From Solanum dulcamara (lineage: Eukaryota > Streptophyta > Magnoliopsida > Solanales > Solanaceae), in contig NW_026605102.1 in assembly GCF_947179165.1 (NCBI RefSeq), positions 49,626 through 113,625 of the forward strand: DNA of 64,000 bases, read 5' to 3'. Shown piece by piece: positions 28,001 to 40,790 of the stretch; position 1 is the first letter of the stretch; each line of letters opens with the position of its first letter. Under the pieces are notes generated by a model that saw only the letters and a list, made by a program, of their open reading frames with translations, was not told the origin of the DNA and did no database searches. A program made the translations under genes and the position numbers.

Positions 28001-31000
28001 AGTTTTTCATGTGTGTTAGCCCACAGAATTTTTAGGTGCCTGGGTTGCGGGTCGAATTTTCTTGATTTCTTCCATAGTAGCATCCGTAACGACCTAGGGA
28101 AAGACTCCAGTAGCCCCGGTGGTGCTATATAGGGGTTTATAAGCATTTTATTGGAGACGCAATTGGAATTAGGCAATTTTGCCAGTTTTTCATGTGTGTT
28201 AGCCCACTGAATTTTTAGGTGCCCGGGGTCTGGGTCGAATTTTCTTGATTTATTCCATAGTAGCTTCCGTAACAACCTGGGGAACGACTTCAGTAGCCCC
28301 GGCGGCGCTTTAGAGGGGTATAGGAGCATTTTATTGGCGACGCAATAGGAATTAGGGGATTTTGCCAGTTTTTTGTGTGTGGCCCACAGATTTTTTAGGT
28401 GCCGGGGGTTCGGGTCAAATTTTCTTGGATGTTTCCATTGTAGCATCCGTAACAACCTGGGGAACGACTACAGTAGCCCTGGCGGCGCTTTAGAGGGGCT
28501 TAGGAGCATTTTATTGGCGACGCAGTAGGAATTAGGCGATTTTGCCAGTTTTTCGTGTGTGTTAGCCCACGGATTTTTTATGTGCCGGGTGTCAGGGTCG
28601 AATTTTATTGGATTATTCAATAGTAGCGTCCGTAACGACTTGGGGACCGACTCCAGTAGCCCCGGCGGCGCTATAGAGGGGTTTAGGAGCATTTTATTGG
28701 CGACGCAATAGGAATTAGGCGATTTTGCCAGTTTTTCGTGTGTGTTAACTCTCGGATTTTTTAGGTGCCGGAGGTTCGAGTCAAATATTCTTGTATTCTT
28801 CCATAGAAGCATCCGTAACGACCTAGGGAACGACTCCAGTAGCCCTGGCGGCGGTTTAGAGGGGTTCAAGAGCATTTTATTAGCGACGCAATAGGAATTA
28901 GGCGATTTTGCCAGTTTTTCGTGTTTGTTAACTCTCGGATTTTTTAGGTGCCGGAGGTTCGAGTCAAATATTCTTGGATTCTTCCATAGTAGCGTCCGTA
29001 TCGACCTAAGGAACGACTCCAGTAGCCCCGGCGGCGCTTTAGAGGGGTTTAGGAGCATTTTATTGGCGACGCAATAGGAATTAGGCGAGTTTGCCAGTTT
29101 TTCGTGTGTGTTAGCCCACAGATTTTTTAGGTGCCTGGGGTGTGGGTCGAATTTTCTTGATTTCTTCCATAGTAGCGTCCGTAACGACCTGGAGAACGAC
29201 TCCAGTAGCCCCGACAGTGCTATAGAGGGGTTTAGGAGCATTTTATTGGCGACGCAATAGGAATTAGGAGATTTTGCCAGTTTTTCGTGTGTGTTAGCCC
29301 ACGGATTTTTTAGGTGCCAGGGGTCCGGGTCGAATGTTCTTTGATTCTTCCATAGTCCGTAACGACCTGGGGAACGACTCCAGTAGCCCCGGCGGCGCTT
29401 TAGAGGGGTATAGGAGCATTTTATTGGAGACGCAATAGGAATTAGGTGATTTTGCCAATTTTTTGTGTGTGTTAACCCACGGATTTTTTCGGTGCCGGGG
29501 GTCCGGGATGAATTTTCTTGGATTCTTCCATAGTAGCGTCCGTAACAACCTGGGGAACGACTACAGTAGCCCCGGCGGAGCTATATATGGATTTAGGAGC
29601 ATTTTATTGGCAACGCAACAGGAATTAGGAGATTTTGCCAGTTTTTCGTGTGTGTTAACCTATAGATTTTTTAGGTGCCAGGGGTTCGGGTCAAATTTTC
29701 TTGGATTCTACCATAGTATCATCCGTAACGACCTAGGGATAGACTCCAGTAGCCCCGCCGGTGCTATAGAGGGGTTTATGAGCATTTTATTGGCGACGCA
29801 ATCGGAATTAGGCGATTTTGCCAGTTTTTCGTGTATGTTAGCCCACTGAATTTTTTGGTGCCGGGGGTCAGGGTCAAATTTTCTTGGATTCTTCTATAGT
29901 AGCGTCCGTAACAACCTGGGGAATGACTCCAGTAGCCCCGGCGGCGCTATAAAGGGTTTTAAGAGCATTTTATTGGCAACGCAACAAGAATTAAGCGATT
30001 TTGCCAGTTTTTTGTGTGTGTTAACCCACAGATTTTTTAGGTGTCGGGGGTTCGGGTCAACTTTTCTTGGATTCTTCCATAGTATCATCCGTAACGACTT
30101 AGGGAAAGACTCCAGTAGCCCCGGAGGTGCTATAGAGGGGTTTATGAGCATTTTATTGGCGATGCAATCGGAATTAGGCGATTTTGCCAATTTTTTGTGT
30201 GTGTTAGCCCACTGAATTTTTAGGTGTCGGGGGTCCAGGTCGAATTTTCTTGGATTCTTCCATAGTAGGGTCCGTAACGACCTGGGGACAGACTCCAGTA
30301 TCCCCGGCGGCGCTATAGAGGAGTTCAGGATCATTCTATTAGCGACGCAATAGGAATTAGGCAATTTTGCCAGTTTTTCATGTGTGTTAGCCCACAGAAT
30401 TTTTAGGTGCCAGGGGTCTGGGTCGAATTTTCTTGATTTCTTCCATAGTAGCATCCGTAACGACCTGGAGAACGACTCCAGTAGCCCCGGTGGTGCTATA
30501 TAGGGGTTTATAAGCATTTTATTGGAGACGCAATCGGAATTAGGCAATTTTGCCAGTTTTTCATGTGTGTTAGCCCACTGAATTTTTAGGTGCCCGGGGT
30601 CTGGGTCGAATTTTCTTGATTTATTCCATAGTAGCTTCCGTAACAACCTGGGGAACGACTTCAGTAGCCCCGGCGGCGCTTTAGAGGGGTATAGGAGCAT
30701 TTTATTGGCGACGCAATAGGAATTAGGGGATTTTGCCAGTTTTTCGTGTGTGGCCCACAGATTTTTTAGGTGCCGGGGGTTCGGGTCAAATTTTCTTGGA
30801 TGTTTCCATTGTAGCATCCGTAACAACCTGGGGAACGACTACAGTAGCCCTGGCGGCGCTTTAGAGGGGCTTAGGAGCATTTTATTGGCGACGCAGTAGG
30901 AATTAGGCGATTTTGCCAGTTTTTCGTGTGTGTTAGCCCACGGATTTTTTATGTGCCGGGTGTCAGGGTCGAATTTTCTTGGATTATTCAATAGTAGCGT

Positions 31001-34000
31001 CCGTAACGACCTGGGGACCGACTCCAGTAGCCCCGGCGGCGCTATAGAGGGGTTTAGGAGCATTTTATTGGCGACGCAATAGGAATTAGGCGATTTTGCC
31101 AGTTTTTCGTGTGTGTTAACTCTCGGATTTTTTAGGTGCCGGAGGTTCGAGTCAAATTTTCTTGGATTCTTCCATAGAAGCATCCGTAACGACCTAGGGA
31201 ACGACTCCAGTAGCCCTGGCGGCGGTTTAGAGGGGTTCAAGAGCATTTTATTAGCGACGCAATAGGAATTAGGCGATTTTGCCAGTTTTTCGTGTTTGTT
31301 AACACTCGGATTTTTTAGGTGCCGGAGGTTCGAGTCAAATATTCTTGGATTCTTCCATAGTAGCGTCCGTATCGACCTAGGGACCGACTCCAGTAGCCCC
31401 GGCGGCGCTTTAGAGGGGTTTAGGAGCATTTTATTGGCGACGCAATAGGAATTAGGCGAGTTTGCCAGTTTTTCGTGTGTGTTAGCCCACAGATTTTTTA
31501 GGTGCCTGGGGTGTGGGTCGAATTTTCTTGATTTCTTCCATAGTAGCGTCCGTAACGACCTGGAGAACGACTCCAGTAGCCCCGACAGTGCTATAGATGG
31601 GTTTAGGAGCATTTTATTGGCGACGCAATAGGAATTAGGAGATTTTGCCAGTTTTTCGTGTGTGTTAGCCCACGGATTTTTTAGGTGCCAGGGGTCCGGG
31701 TCGAATGTTCTTGGATTCTTCCATAGTCCGTAACGACCTGGGGAACGACTCCAGTAGCCCCGGCGGCGCTTTAGAGGGGTATAGGAGCATTTTATTGGAG
31801 ACGCAATAGGAATTAGGTGATTTTACAACTTTTTCGTGTGTGTTAACCCACGGATTTTTTCGGTGCCGGGGGTCCGGGACGAATTTTCTTGGATTCTTCC
31901 ATAGTAGCGTCCGTAACGACCTGGGGAACGACTACAGTAGCCCCGGCGGAGCTATATATGGATTTAGGAGCATTTTATTGGCAACGCAACAGGAATTAGG
32001 AGATTTTGCCAGTTTTTCGTGTGTGTTAACCTATAGATTTTTTAGGTGCCAGGGGTTCGGGTCAAATTTTCTTGGATTCTACCATAGTATCATCCGTAAC
32101 GACCTAGGGATAGACTCCAGTAGCCCCGCCGGTGCTATAGAGGGGTTTATGAGCATTTTATTGGCGACGCAATCGGAATTAGGCGATTTTGCCAGTTTTT
32201 CGTGTATGTTAGCCCACTGAATTTTTAGGAGTCGGGGGTCAGGGTCAAATTTTCTTGGATTCTTCTATAGTAGCGTCCGTAACAACCTGGGGAATGACTC
32301 CAGTAGCCCCGGCGGCGCTATAAAGGGTTTTAAGAGCATTTTATTGGCAACGCAACAAGAATTAAGCGATTTTGCCAGTTTTTTGTGTGTGTTAACCCAC
32401 ATAATTTTTAGGTGTCGGGGGTTCGGGTCAACTTTTCTTGTATTCTTCCATAGTATCATCCGTAACGACTTAGGGAAAGACTCCAGTAGCCCCGGAGGTG
32501 CTATAGAGGGGTTTATGAGCATTTTATTGGCGATGCAATCGGAATTAGGCGATTTTGCCAATTTTTTGTGTGTGTTAGCCCACTGAATTTTTAGGTGTCG
32601 GGGGTCCAGGTCGAATTTTCTTGGATTCTTCCATAGTAGGGTCTGTAACGACCTGGGGACAGACTCCAGTATCCCCGGCGGCGCTATAGAGGAGTTCAGG
32701 ATCATTCTATTAGCGACGCAATAGGAATTAGGCAATTTTGCCAGTTTTTCATGTGTGTTAGCCCACAGAATTTTTAGGTGCCTGGGTTGCGGGTCGAATT
32801 TTCTTGATTTCTTCCATAGTAGCATCCGTAACGACCTAGGGAAAGACTCCAGTAGCCCCGGTGGTGCTATATAGAGGTTTATAAGCATTTTATTGGAGAC
32901 GCAATCGGAATTAGGCGATTTTGCCAGTTTTTCATGTGTGTTAGCCCACTGAATTTTTAGGTGCCCGGGGTCTGGGTCGAATTTTCTTGATTTATTCCAT
33001 AGTAGCTTCCGTAACAACCTGGGGAACGACTTCAGTAGCCCCGGCGGCGCTTTAGAGGGGTATAGGAGCATTTTATTGGCGACGCAATAGGAATTAGGGG
33101 ATTTTGCCAGTTTTTCGTGTGTGGCCCACAGATTTTTTAGGTGCCGGGGGTCCGGGTCAAATTTTCTTGGATGTTTCCATTGTAGCATCCGTAACAACCT
33201 GGGGAACGACTACAGTAGGCCTGGCGGCGCTTTAGAGGGGCTTAGGAGCATTTTATTGGCGACGCAGTAGGAATTAGGCGATTTTGCCAGTTTTTCGTGT
33301 GTGTTAGCCCACGGATTTTTTATGTGCCGGGTGTCAGGGTCGAATTTTATTGGATTATTCAATAGTAGCGTCCGTAACGACTTGGGGACCGACTCCAATA
33401 GCCCCGGCGGCGCTATAGAGGGGTTTAGGAGCATTTTATTGGCGACGCAATAGGAATTAGGCGATTTTGCCAGTTTTTCGTGTGTGTTAACTCTCGGATT
33501 TTTTAGGTGCCGGAGGTTCGAGTCAAATATTCTTGTATTCTTCCATAGAAGCATCCGTAACGACCTAGGGAACGACTCCAGTAGCCCTGGCGGCGGTTTA
33601 GAGGGGTTCAAGAGCATTTTATTAGCGACGCAATAGGAATTAGGCGATTTTGCCAGTTTTTCGTGTTTGTTAACTCTCAGATTTTTTAGGTGCCGGAGGT
33701 TCGAGTCAAATATTCTTGGATTCTTCCATAGTAGCGTCCGTATCGACCTAGGGACCGACTCCAGTAGCCCCGGCGGCGCTTTAGAGGGGTTTAGGAGCAT
33801 TTTATTGGCGACGCAATAGGAATTAGGCGAGTTTGCCAGTTTTTCGTGTGTGTTAGCCCACAGATTTTTTAGGTGCCTGGGGTGTGGGTCGAATTTTCTT
33901 GATTTCTTCCATAGTAGCGTCCGTAACGACCTGGAGAACGACTCCAGTAGCCCCGACAGTGCTATAGATGGGTTTAGGAGCATTTTATTGGCGACGCAAT

Positions 34001-34630
34001 AGGAATTAGGAGATTTTGCCAGTTTTTCGTGTGTGTTAGCCCACGGATTTTTTAGGTGCCAGGGGTCCGGGTCGAATGTTCTTGGATTCTTCCATAGTAG
34101 CGTCCGTAACGACCTGGGGAACGACTCCAGTAGCCCCGGCGGCGCTTTAGAGGGGTATAGGAGCATTCTATTGGAGACGCAATAGGAATTAGGTGATTTT
34201 GCCAATTTTTTGTGTGTGTTAACCCACGGATTTTTTCGGTGCCGGGGGTCCGGGACGAATTTTCTTGGATTCTTCCATAGTAGCGTCCGTAACAACCTGG
34301 GGAACGACTACAGTAGCCCCGGCGGAGCTATATATGGATTTAGGAGCATTTTATTGGCAACGCAACAGGAATTAGGAGATTTTGCCAGTTTTTCGTGTGT
34401 GTTAACCTATAGATTTTTTAGGTGCCAGGGGTTCGGGTCAAATTTTCTTGGATTCTACCATAGTATCATCCGTAACGACCTAGGGATAGACTCCAGTAGC
34501 CCCGGCAGTGCTATAGAGGGGTTTATGAGTATTTTATTGGCGACGCAATCGGAATTAGGCGATTTTGCCAGTTTTTCGTGTATGTTAGCCCACTGAATTT
34601 TTTGGTGCCGGGGGTCAGGGTCAAATTTTC
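22049..34630. repeat. 13-monomer higher-order repeat, five copies of about 2371 bp
   Basis: The same monomer (CTATAGTAGCG(T/C)CCGTAACAACC...GCTATAAAGG) recurs at 22049, 25152, 27523, 29894 and 32265, with 2371-bp steps after 25152. The interval 22049-24420 is also 2371 bp. 13 x 183 = 2379; the 8 missing bases are a 5-bp deletion (CCATAGTCCG instead of CCATAGTAGCGTCCG) and a 3-bp deletion (GTGTGTGGCCCAC). Copies are nearly identical. The last copy lacks the 5-bp deletion (near 34096). Copy 4 has a patch near 30409-30480 that matches other monomers, suggesting gene conversion. Confidence 0.88.
24420..25151. repeat. Extra 4-monomer (732-bp) partial copy within the 13-mer array
   Basis: The 13-mer start monomer occurs at 24420 and again at 25152. 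The 732-bp insert repeats the first four monomer types and then returns to the end-of-unit monomer, as expected from unequal exchange between misaligned copies. Confidence 0.8.
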
Positions 34631-36380
34631 TTGATTTTTTCCATAGTTGCTTCCGTAACAACCTGGGGAACGACTCCAATAGCCCCGGCGGTGCAATAGA
34701 GGGGTTTAGGAGCATTTTATTGGTGACTCAATAGGAATTATGCGAATTTGCAAGTTTTTCGTGTGTGTTAGCCCACGGTTTTTTTAGGTGCAGGGGGTGC
34801 GGGTCAAATTTTCTTGATTTATTCCATAGTAGCGTCCGTAACGACCTGGGGAACGACTCCAGAAGCCCCGGCAGTGCTTTATAGGGGTTTAGGAGCATTT
34901 TATTGGCGACGCAATAGGAATTAGGCGATTTTGCCAGTTTTTCGTGTGTGTTAACTCTCGGATTTTTTAGGTGCCGGAGGTTCGAGTCAAATATTCTTGT
35001 ATTCTTCCATAGAAGCATCCGTAACGACCTAGGGAACGACTCCAGTAGCCCTGGCGGCGCTTTAGAGGGGTTCAAGAGCATTTTATTAGCGACGCAATAG
35101 GATTTAGGCGATTTTGCCAGTTTTTCGTGTTTGTTAACTCTCGGATTTTTTTAGGTGCCGGAGGTTCGAGTCAAATATTCTTGGATTCTTCAATAGTAGC
35201 GTCCGTATCGACCTAGGGACCGACTCCAGTAGCCCCGGCAGCGCTTTAGAGGGGTTTAGGAGCATTTTATTGGCGACGCAATAGGAATTAGGCGAGTTTG
35301 CCAGTTTTTCGTGTGTGTTAGCCCACAGATTTTTTAGGTGCATGGGGTGCGGGTCGAATTTTCTTGATTTCTTCCATAGTAGCGTCTGTAACGACCTGGA
35401 GAACGACTCCAGTAGCCCCGACAGTGCTATAGAGGGGTTTAGAAGCATTTTATTGGCGACGCAATAGGAATTAGGAGATTTTGTCAGTTTTTCGTGTGTG
35501 TTAGCCCACGGATTTTTTAGGTGCCAGGGGTCCGGGTCGAATGTTCTTGGATTCTTCCGTAGTAGCGTCCGTAACGACCTGGGGAACGACTCCAGTAGCC
35601 CCGGCGGCGCTTTAGAGGGGTATAGGAGCATTTTATTGGAGACGCAATAGGAATTAGGTGATTTTGCCAATTTTTTGTGTGTGTTAACCCATGGATTTTT
35701 TCGGTGCCGGGGGTCCGGGTCGAATTTTCTTGGATTCTTCCATAGTAGCGTCCGTAACAACCTGGGGAACGACTACAGTAGCCCTGGCGGAGCTATATAT
35801 GGATTTAGGAGCATTTTATTGGCAACGCAACAGGAATTAGGAGATTTTGCCAGTTTTTCGTGTGTGTTAACCTATAGATTTTTTAGGTGCCAGGGGTTCG
35901 GGTCAAATTTTCCTGGATTCTACCATAGTATCATCCGTAACGACCTAGGGATAGACTCCAGTAGCCCCGGCGGTGCTATAGAGGGGTTTATGAGCATTTT
36001 ATTGGCGACGCAATCGGAATTAGGCGATTTTGCCAGTTTTTCGTGTATGTTAGCCCACTGAATTTTTTGGTGCCGGGGGTCAGGGTCAAATTTTCTTGAT
36101 TTCTTCCATAGTTGCTTCCGTAACAACCTGGGGAACGACTCCAATAGCCCCGGCGGTGCAATAGAGGGGTTTAGGAGCATTTTATTGGCGACTCAATAGG
36201 AATTATGCGAATTTGAAAGTTTTTCGTGTGTGTTAGCCCACGGTTTTTTTAGGTGCCGGGGGTGCGGGTCAAATTTTCTTGATTTATTCCATAGTAGCGT
36301 CCGTAACGACCTGGGGAACGACTCTAGTAGCCCCGGCGGTGCTTTATAGGGGTTCAGGAGCATTTTATTGGCGACGCAAT
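33450..36380. repeat. 8-monomer (1465-bp) tandem duplication
   Basis: Sequence from about 33450 to 34915 is repeated at 34915-36380 with a 1464-1465-bp offset (for example TTAACTCTCGG at 33487 and 34951). It overlaps the end of the 13-mer block and so was built from it. Confidence 0.75.
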
Positions 36381-39300
36381 AAGAATTAGGCAATTTTGCA
36401 AGTTTTTCGTGTGTGTTAGCCCACGGATTTTTTAGGTGCCGGAGGGCTGTGCCGAAATTTCTTGGATTCTTCTATTGTAGCATCCGTAATGACCTAGGGA
36501 ACGACTCCAGTAGCCCCGGCGGTGCTATAGAGGGGTTTAGGAGCATTTTATTGGAGGCGCAATAGGAATTTGGCAATTTTTTCACTTTTTCGTGTGTGTT
36601 AGCCCACGGATATTTTAGGTGCCGGGGGTCTGGGTCATATTTTCTTGGATTCTTCCATTGTAGTGTCCGTAACGACCTGGGGAATGACTCCAGTATCCCC
36701 GGTGGTGTTTTAGAGGGGTTTAGGAGCATTTTATTGGCGACGCAATAGAAATTAGGCAATTTTGCCAGTTATTCGTGTGTGTTAGCCCACGAATTTTTTA
36801 CAAGCTAGGGGGTCGTGTAGAAATTTCTTCGATTCTTCCATTGTAGCATCCGTAACGACTTGGGGAACGACGTAGCCTCGACGGCACTTTAGTGGGGTTT
36901 AGTAGCATTTTATTTGAGATGCAATAGGAATTAGGCGATTTTGCCAGTTTTTCGTGTGTGTTAGCCCACGAATTTTGTACGTGCCAGGGGGCCGTGTTGA
37001 AATTTCTTGGATTCTTCCATTGTAGCATCCGTAACGACCTATGGAACGACTCCAGTAGCCCCGACTGCGCTATAGAGGGGTTTAGGAGCATTTTATTAGC
37101 GGCGCAATAGGAATTAGGCAATTTTGCCACTTTTTCGTGTGTGTTAGCCCATGGATATTTTAGGTGCCGGGGGTCCGGGTCGAATTTTCTTAGATTCTTC
37201 CATAGTAGCATACGTAACGACCTTGGAAACGACTCTAGTAGCCCGGCGGTTCTTTAGAGGGGTTTAGGATCATTTTATTAGAGACGCAATAGGAATTAGG
37301 CAATTTTGCCAGTTGTTTGTGTGTGTTAGCCCACAGATGTTTTACGTGCCAGGGGTCCTTGTCAAATTTTCTTGTATTCTACCATAGTAGCATCCGTAAC
37401 GACCTGGGGAACGACTCCAGTAGCCCTGGCGGTGCTATAGAGGGGTTTAGGAGCATTTTATTGGCTACGCAATAGGAATTAGGTGATTTTGCCAATTTTT
37501 TGTGTGTGTTAGCCCACAGAATTTTTAGGTGCCGGGGGTCTAGGTCGAATTTTCTTGGATTCTTCCATAGTAGGGTCCGTAACGACCTGGGGACCGACTC
37601 CAGTAGACCCGGCAGCGCTCTAGAGGGGTTCAGGATCATTTTATTAGCGACGCAATAGAAATTAGGCAATTTTGCCAGTATTTCGTGTGTGTTAGCCCAC
37701 GGAATTTTTAGGTGCATGGGGTGCGGGTCAATGTTTCTTGATTTCTTCCATAGTAGCGTCCATAACGACCTGGAGAACGACTCCAGTAGCCCCGACGGTG
37801 CTATAGAGGGGTTTAGGAGCATTTTATTGGCGACGCAATAGGAATTAGGAGATTTTGCCGATTTTTTGTGTGTGTTAGCCCACGGATTTTTTAGGTGCCA
37901 GAGGTCCGGGTCGAATTTTCTTAGATTCTTCCATTGTAGCGTCCGTAATGACCTAGGGAACGACTCCAGTAGCCACGGCGGCGCTCTAGAGGGGTACAAG
38001 AGCATTTTATTGGAGACGCAATAGGAATTAAGTGATTTTGCCAGTTTTTCGTGTGTGTTAGCCCATATATTTTTTAGGTGCCTGGGGTGCGGGTCGAATT
38101 TTCTTGATTTCTTCCATAGTAGCGTCCGTAACGACCTGGAGAACGACTCCAGTAGCCCCGACAGTGCTATAGAGGGGTTTAGGAGCATTTTATTGGCGAC
38201 GCAATAGGAATTAAGAGATTTTGTCAGTTTTTCGTATGTGTTAGCCCACGGATTTTTAAGGTGCCAGGGGTCTGGGTCGAATGTTCTTGGATTCTTCCAT
38301 AGTAGCGTCCGTAACGACCTGGGGAACGACTCCAGTAGCCCCGGCGGCGCTTTAGAGGGGTATAGGAGCATTTTATTGGAGACGCAATAGGAATTAGGCG
38401 ATTTTGCCAATTTTTTGTGTGTGTTAGCCCATGGATTTTTTCGGTGCCGGGGGTCCGGGTCGAATTTTCTTGGATTCTTCCATAGTAGCGTCCGTAACAA
38501 CCTGGGGAACGACTACAGTAGCCCCGGCGGAGCTATATATGGATTTAGGAGCATTTTATTGGCAACGCAACAGGAATTAGGAGATTTTGCCAGTTTTTCG
38601 TGTGTGTTAACCCATAGATTTTTTAGGTGCCAGGGGTTCGGGTCAAATTTTCTTGGATTCTACCATAGTATCATCCGTAATGACCTAGGGATAGACTCTA
38701 GTAGCCCCGGCGGTGCAATAGAGGGGTTTATGAGCATTTTATTGGCGACGCAATCGGAATTAGGCGATTTTGCCAGTTTTTCGTGTGTGTTAGCCCACTG
38801 AATTTTTTGGTGCCGGGGGTCAGGGTCAAACTTTCTTGATGTCTATCATAGTTGCTTCCGTAACAACCTGGAGAACGACTCCAATAGCCCCGGCGGTGCA
38901 ATAGAGGGGTTTAGGAGCATTTTATTGGTGACTCAATAGGAATTATGCGAATTTGCAAGTTTTTCGTGTGTGTTAGATCACGGTTTTTTTAGGTGCCGGG
39001 GGTGCGGGTCAAATTTTCTTGATTTATTCCATAGTAGCATCTGTAACGACCTGGGGAACGACTCCAGTAGCCCCGGCGGTGCTTTAGAGGGGTTCAGGAG
39101 TATTTTATTGGCGACGCAATAGGAATTAGGCAATTTTGCAAGTTTTTCGTGTGTGTTAGCCCACGGATTTTTTAGGTGCCGGAGGGCTGTGCCGAAATTT
39201 CTTGGATTCTTCCATTGTAGCATCCGTAACTACCTAGGGAACGACTCCAGTAGCCCCGGCGGTGCTATAGAGGGGTTTAGGAGCATTTTATTGGAGGCGC

Positions 39301-40790
39301 AATAGGAATTAGGCAATTTTTCCACTTTTTCGTGTGTGTTAGCTCACGGATATTTTAGGTGCCGGGGGTCTGGGTCATATTTTCTTGGATTCTTCCATTG
39401 TAGTGTCCGTAACGACCTGGGGAATGACTCCAGTATCCCCGGTGGTGTTTTAGAGGGGTTTAGGAGCATTTTATTGGCGACGCAATAGAAATTAGGCAAT
39501 TTTGCCAGTTATTCGTGTGTGTTAGCCCACGAATTTTTTACAAGCTAGGGGGCCGTGTAGAAATTTCTTCGATTCTTCCATTGTAGCATCCGTAACGACT
39601 TGGGGAATGACGTAGCCTCGGCGGCACTTTAGTGGGGGTTAGTAGCATTTTATTTGAGATGCAATAGGAATTAGGCGATTTTGCCAGTTTTTCGTGTATG
39701 TTAGCCCACGAATTTTGTACGTGCCAGGGGGTTGTGTTGAAATTTCTTGGATTCTTCCATTGTAGCATCCGTAACGACCTGTGGAACGACTCCAGTAGCC
39801 CCGGCTGCGCTATAGAGGGGTTTAGGAGCATTTTATTAGCGGCGCAATAGGAATTAGGCAATTTTGCCACTTTTTCGTGTGTGTTAGCCCACGGATATTT
39901 TAGGTGCCGGGGGTCCGGGTCAAATTTTCTTGGATTCTTCCATAGTAGCATACGTAACGACCTTGGAAACGACTCTAGTAGCCCGGCGGTTCTTTAAAGG
40001 GGTTTAGGATCATTTTATTAGAGACGCAATAGGAATTAGGCAATTTTGCCAGTTGTTTGTGTGTGTTAGCCCACAGATGTTTTACGTGCCAGGGGTCCTT
40101 GTCAAATTTTCTTGGATTCTACCATAGTAGCGTCCGTAACGACCTGGGGAACGACTCCAGTAGCCCCGACAGTTCTATAGAGGGATTTAGGAGCATTTTA
40201 TTGGCGACGCAATAGGAATTAGGTGATTTTGCCAATTTTTTGTGTGTGTTAGCCCACAGAATTTTTAGGTGCCGGGGGTCCAGGTCGAATTTTCTTGGAT
40301 TCTTCCATAGTAGGGTCCGTAACGACCTGGGGACCGACTCTAGTAGACCCGGCAGCGCTCTAGAGGGGTTCAGGATCATTTTATTAGCGACGCAATAGGA
40401 ATTAGGCAATTTTGCCAGTTTTTAGTGTGTGTTAGCCCACGGAATTTTTAGGTGCCTGGGGTGCGGGTCAATGTTTCTTGATTTCTTCCATAGTAGCGTC
40501 CATAACGACCTGGAGAACGACTCCAGTAGCCCCGACGGTGCTATAGAGGGGTTTAGGAGCATTTTATTGGCGACGCAATAGGAATTAGGAGATTTTGCCG
40601 ATTTTTTGTGTGTGTTAGCCCACGGATTTTTTAGGTGCCAGAGGTCCGGGTCGAATTTTCTTAGATTCTTCCATTGTAGCATCCGTAATGACCTAGGGAA
40701 CGACTCCAGTAGCCACGGCGGCGCTCTAGAGGGGTACAAGAGCATTTTATTGGAGACGCAATAGGAATTAAGTGATTTTGCCAGTTTTTC
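35340..40790. repeat. 15-monomer higher-order repeat, two copies of 2740 bp
   Basis: Segments at 35340-38050 and 38080-40790 match at a 2740-bp offset. Shared private variants include ATTTTGTCAG near 35480 and 38220, the shortened GAACGACGTAGCC/GAATGACGTAGCC monomer near 36866 and 39606, and CAAGCTAGGGGG near 36801 and 39541. Confidence 0.8.

Noticed and set aside
22049..34630. CRISPR-like array
   Set aside because: Tandem repeats of 183 bp without short identical repeats and unique spacers; plant context; no cas genes.
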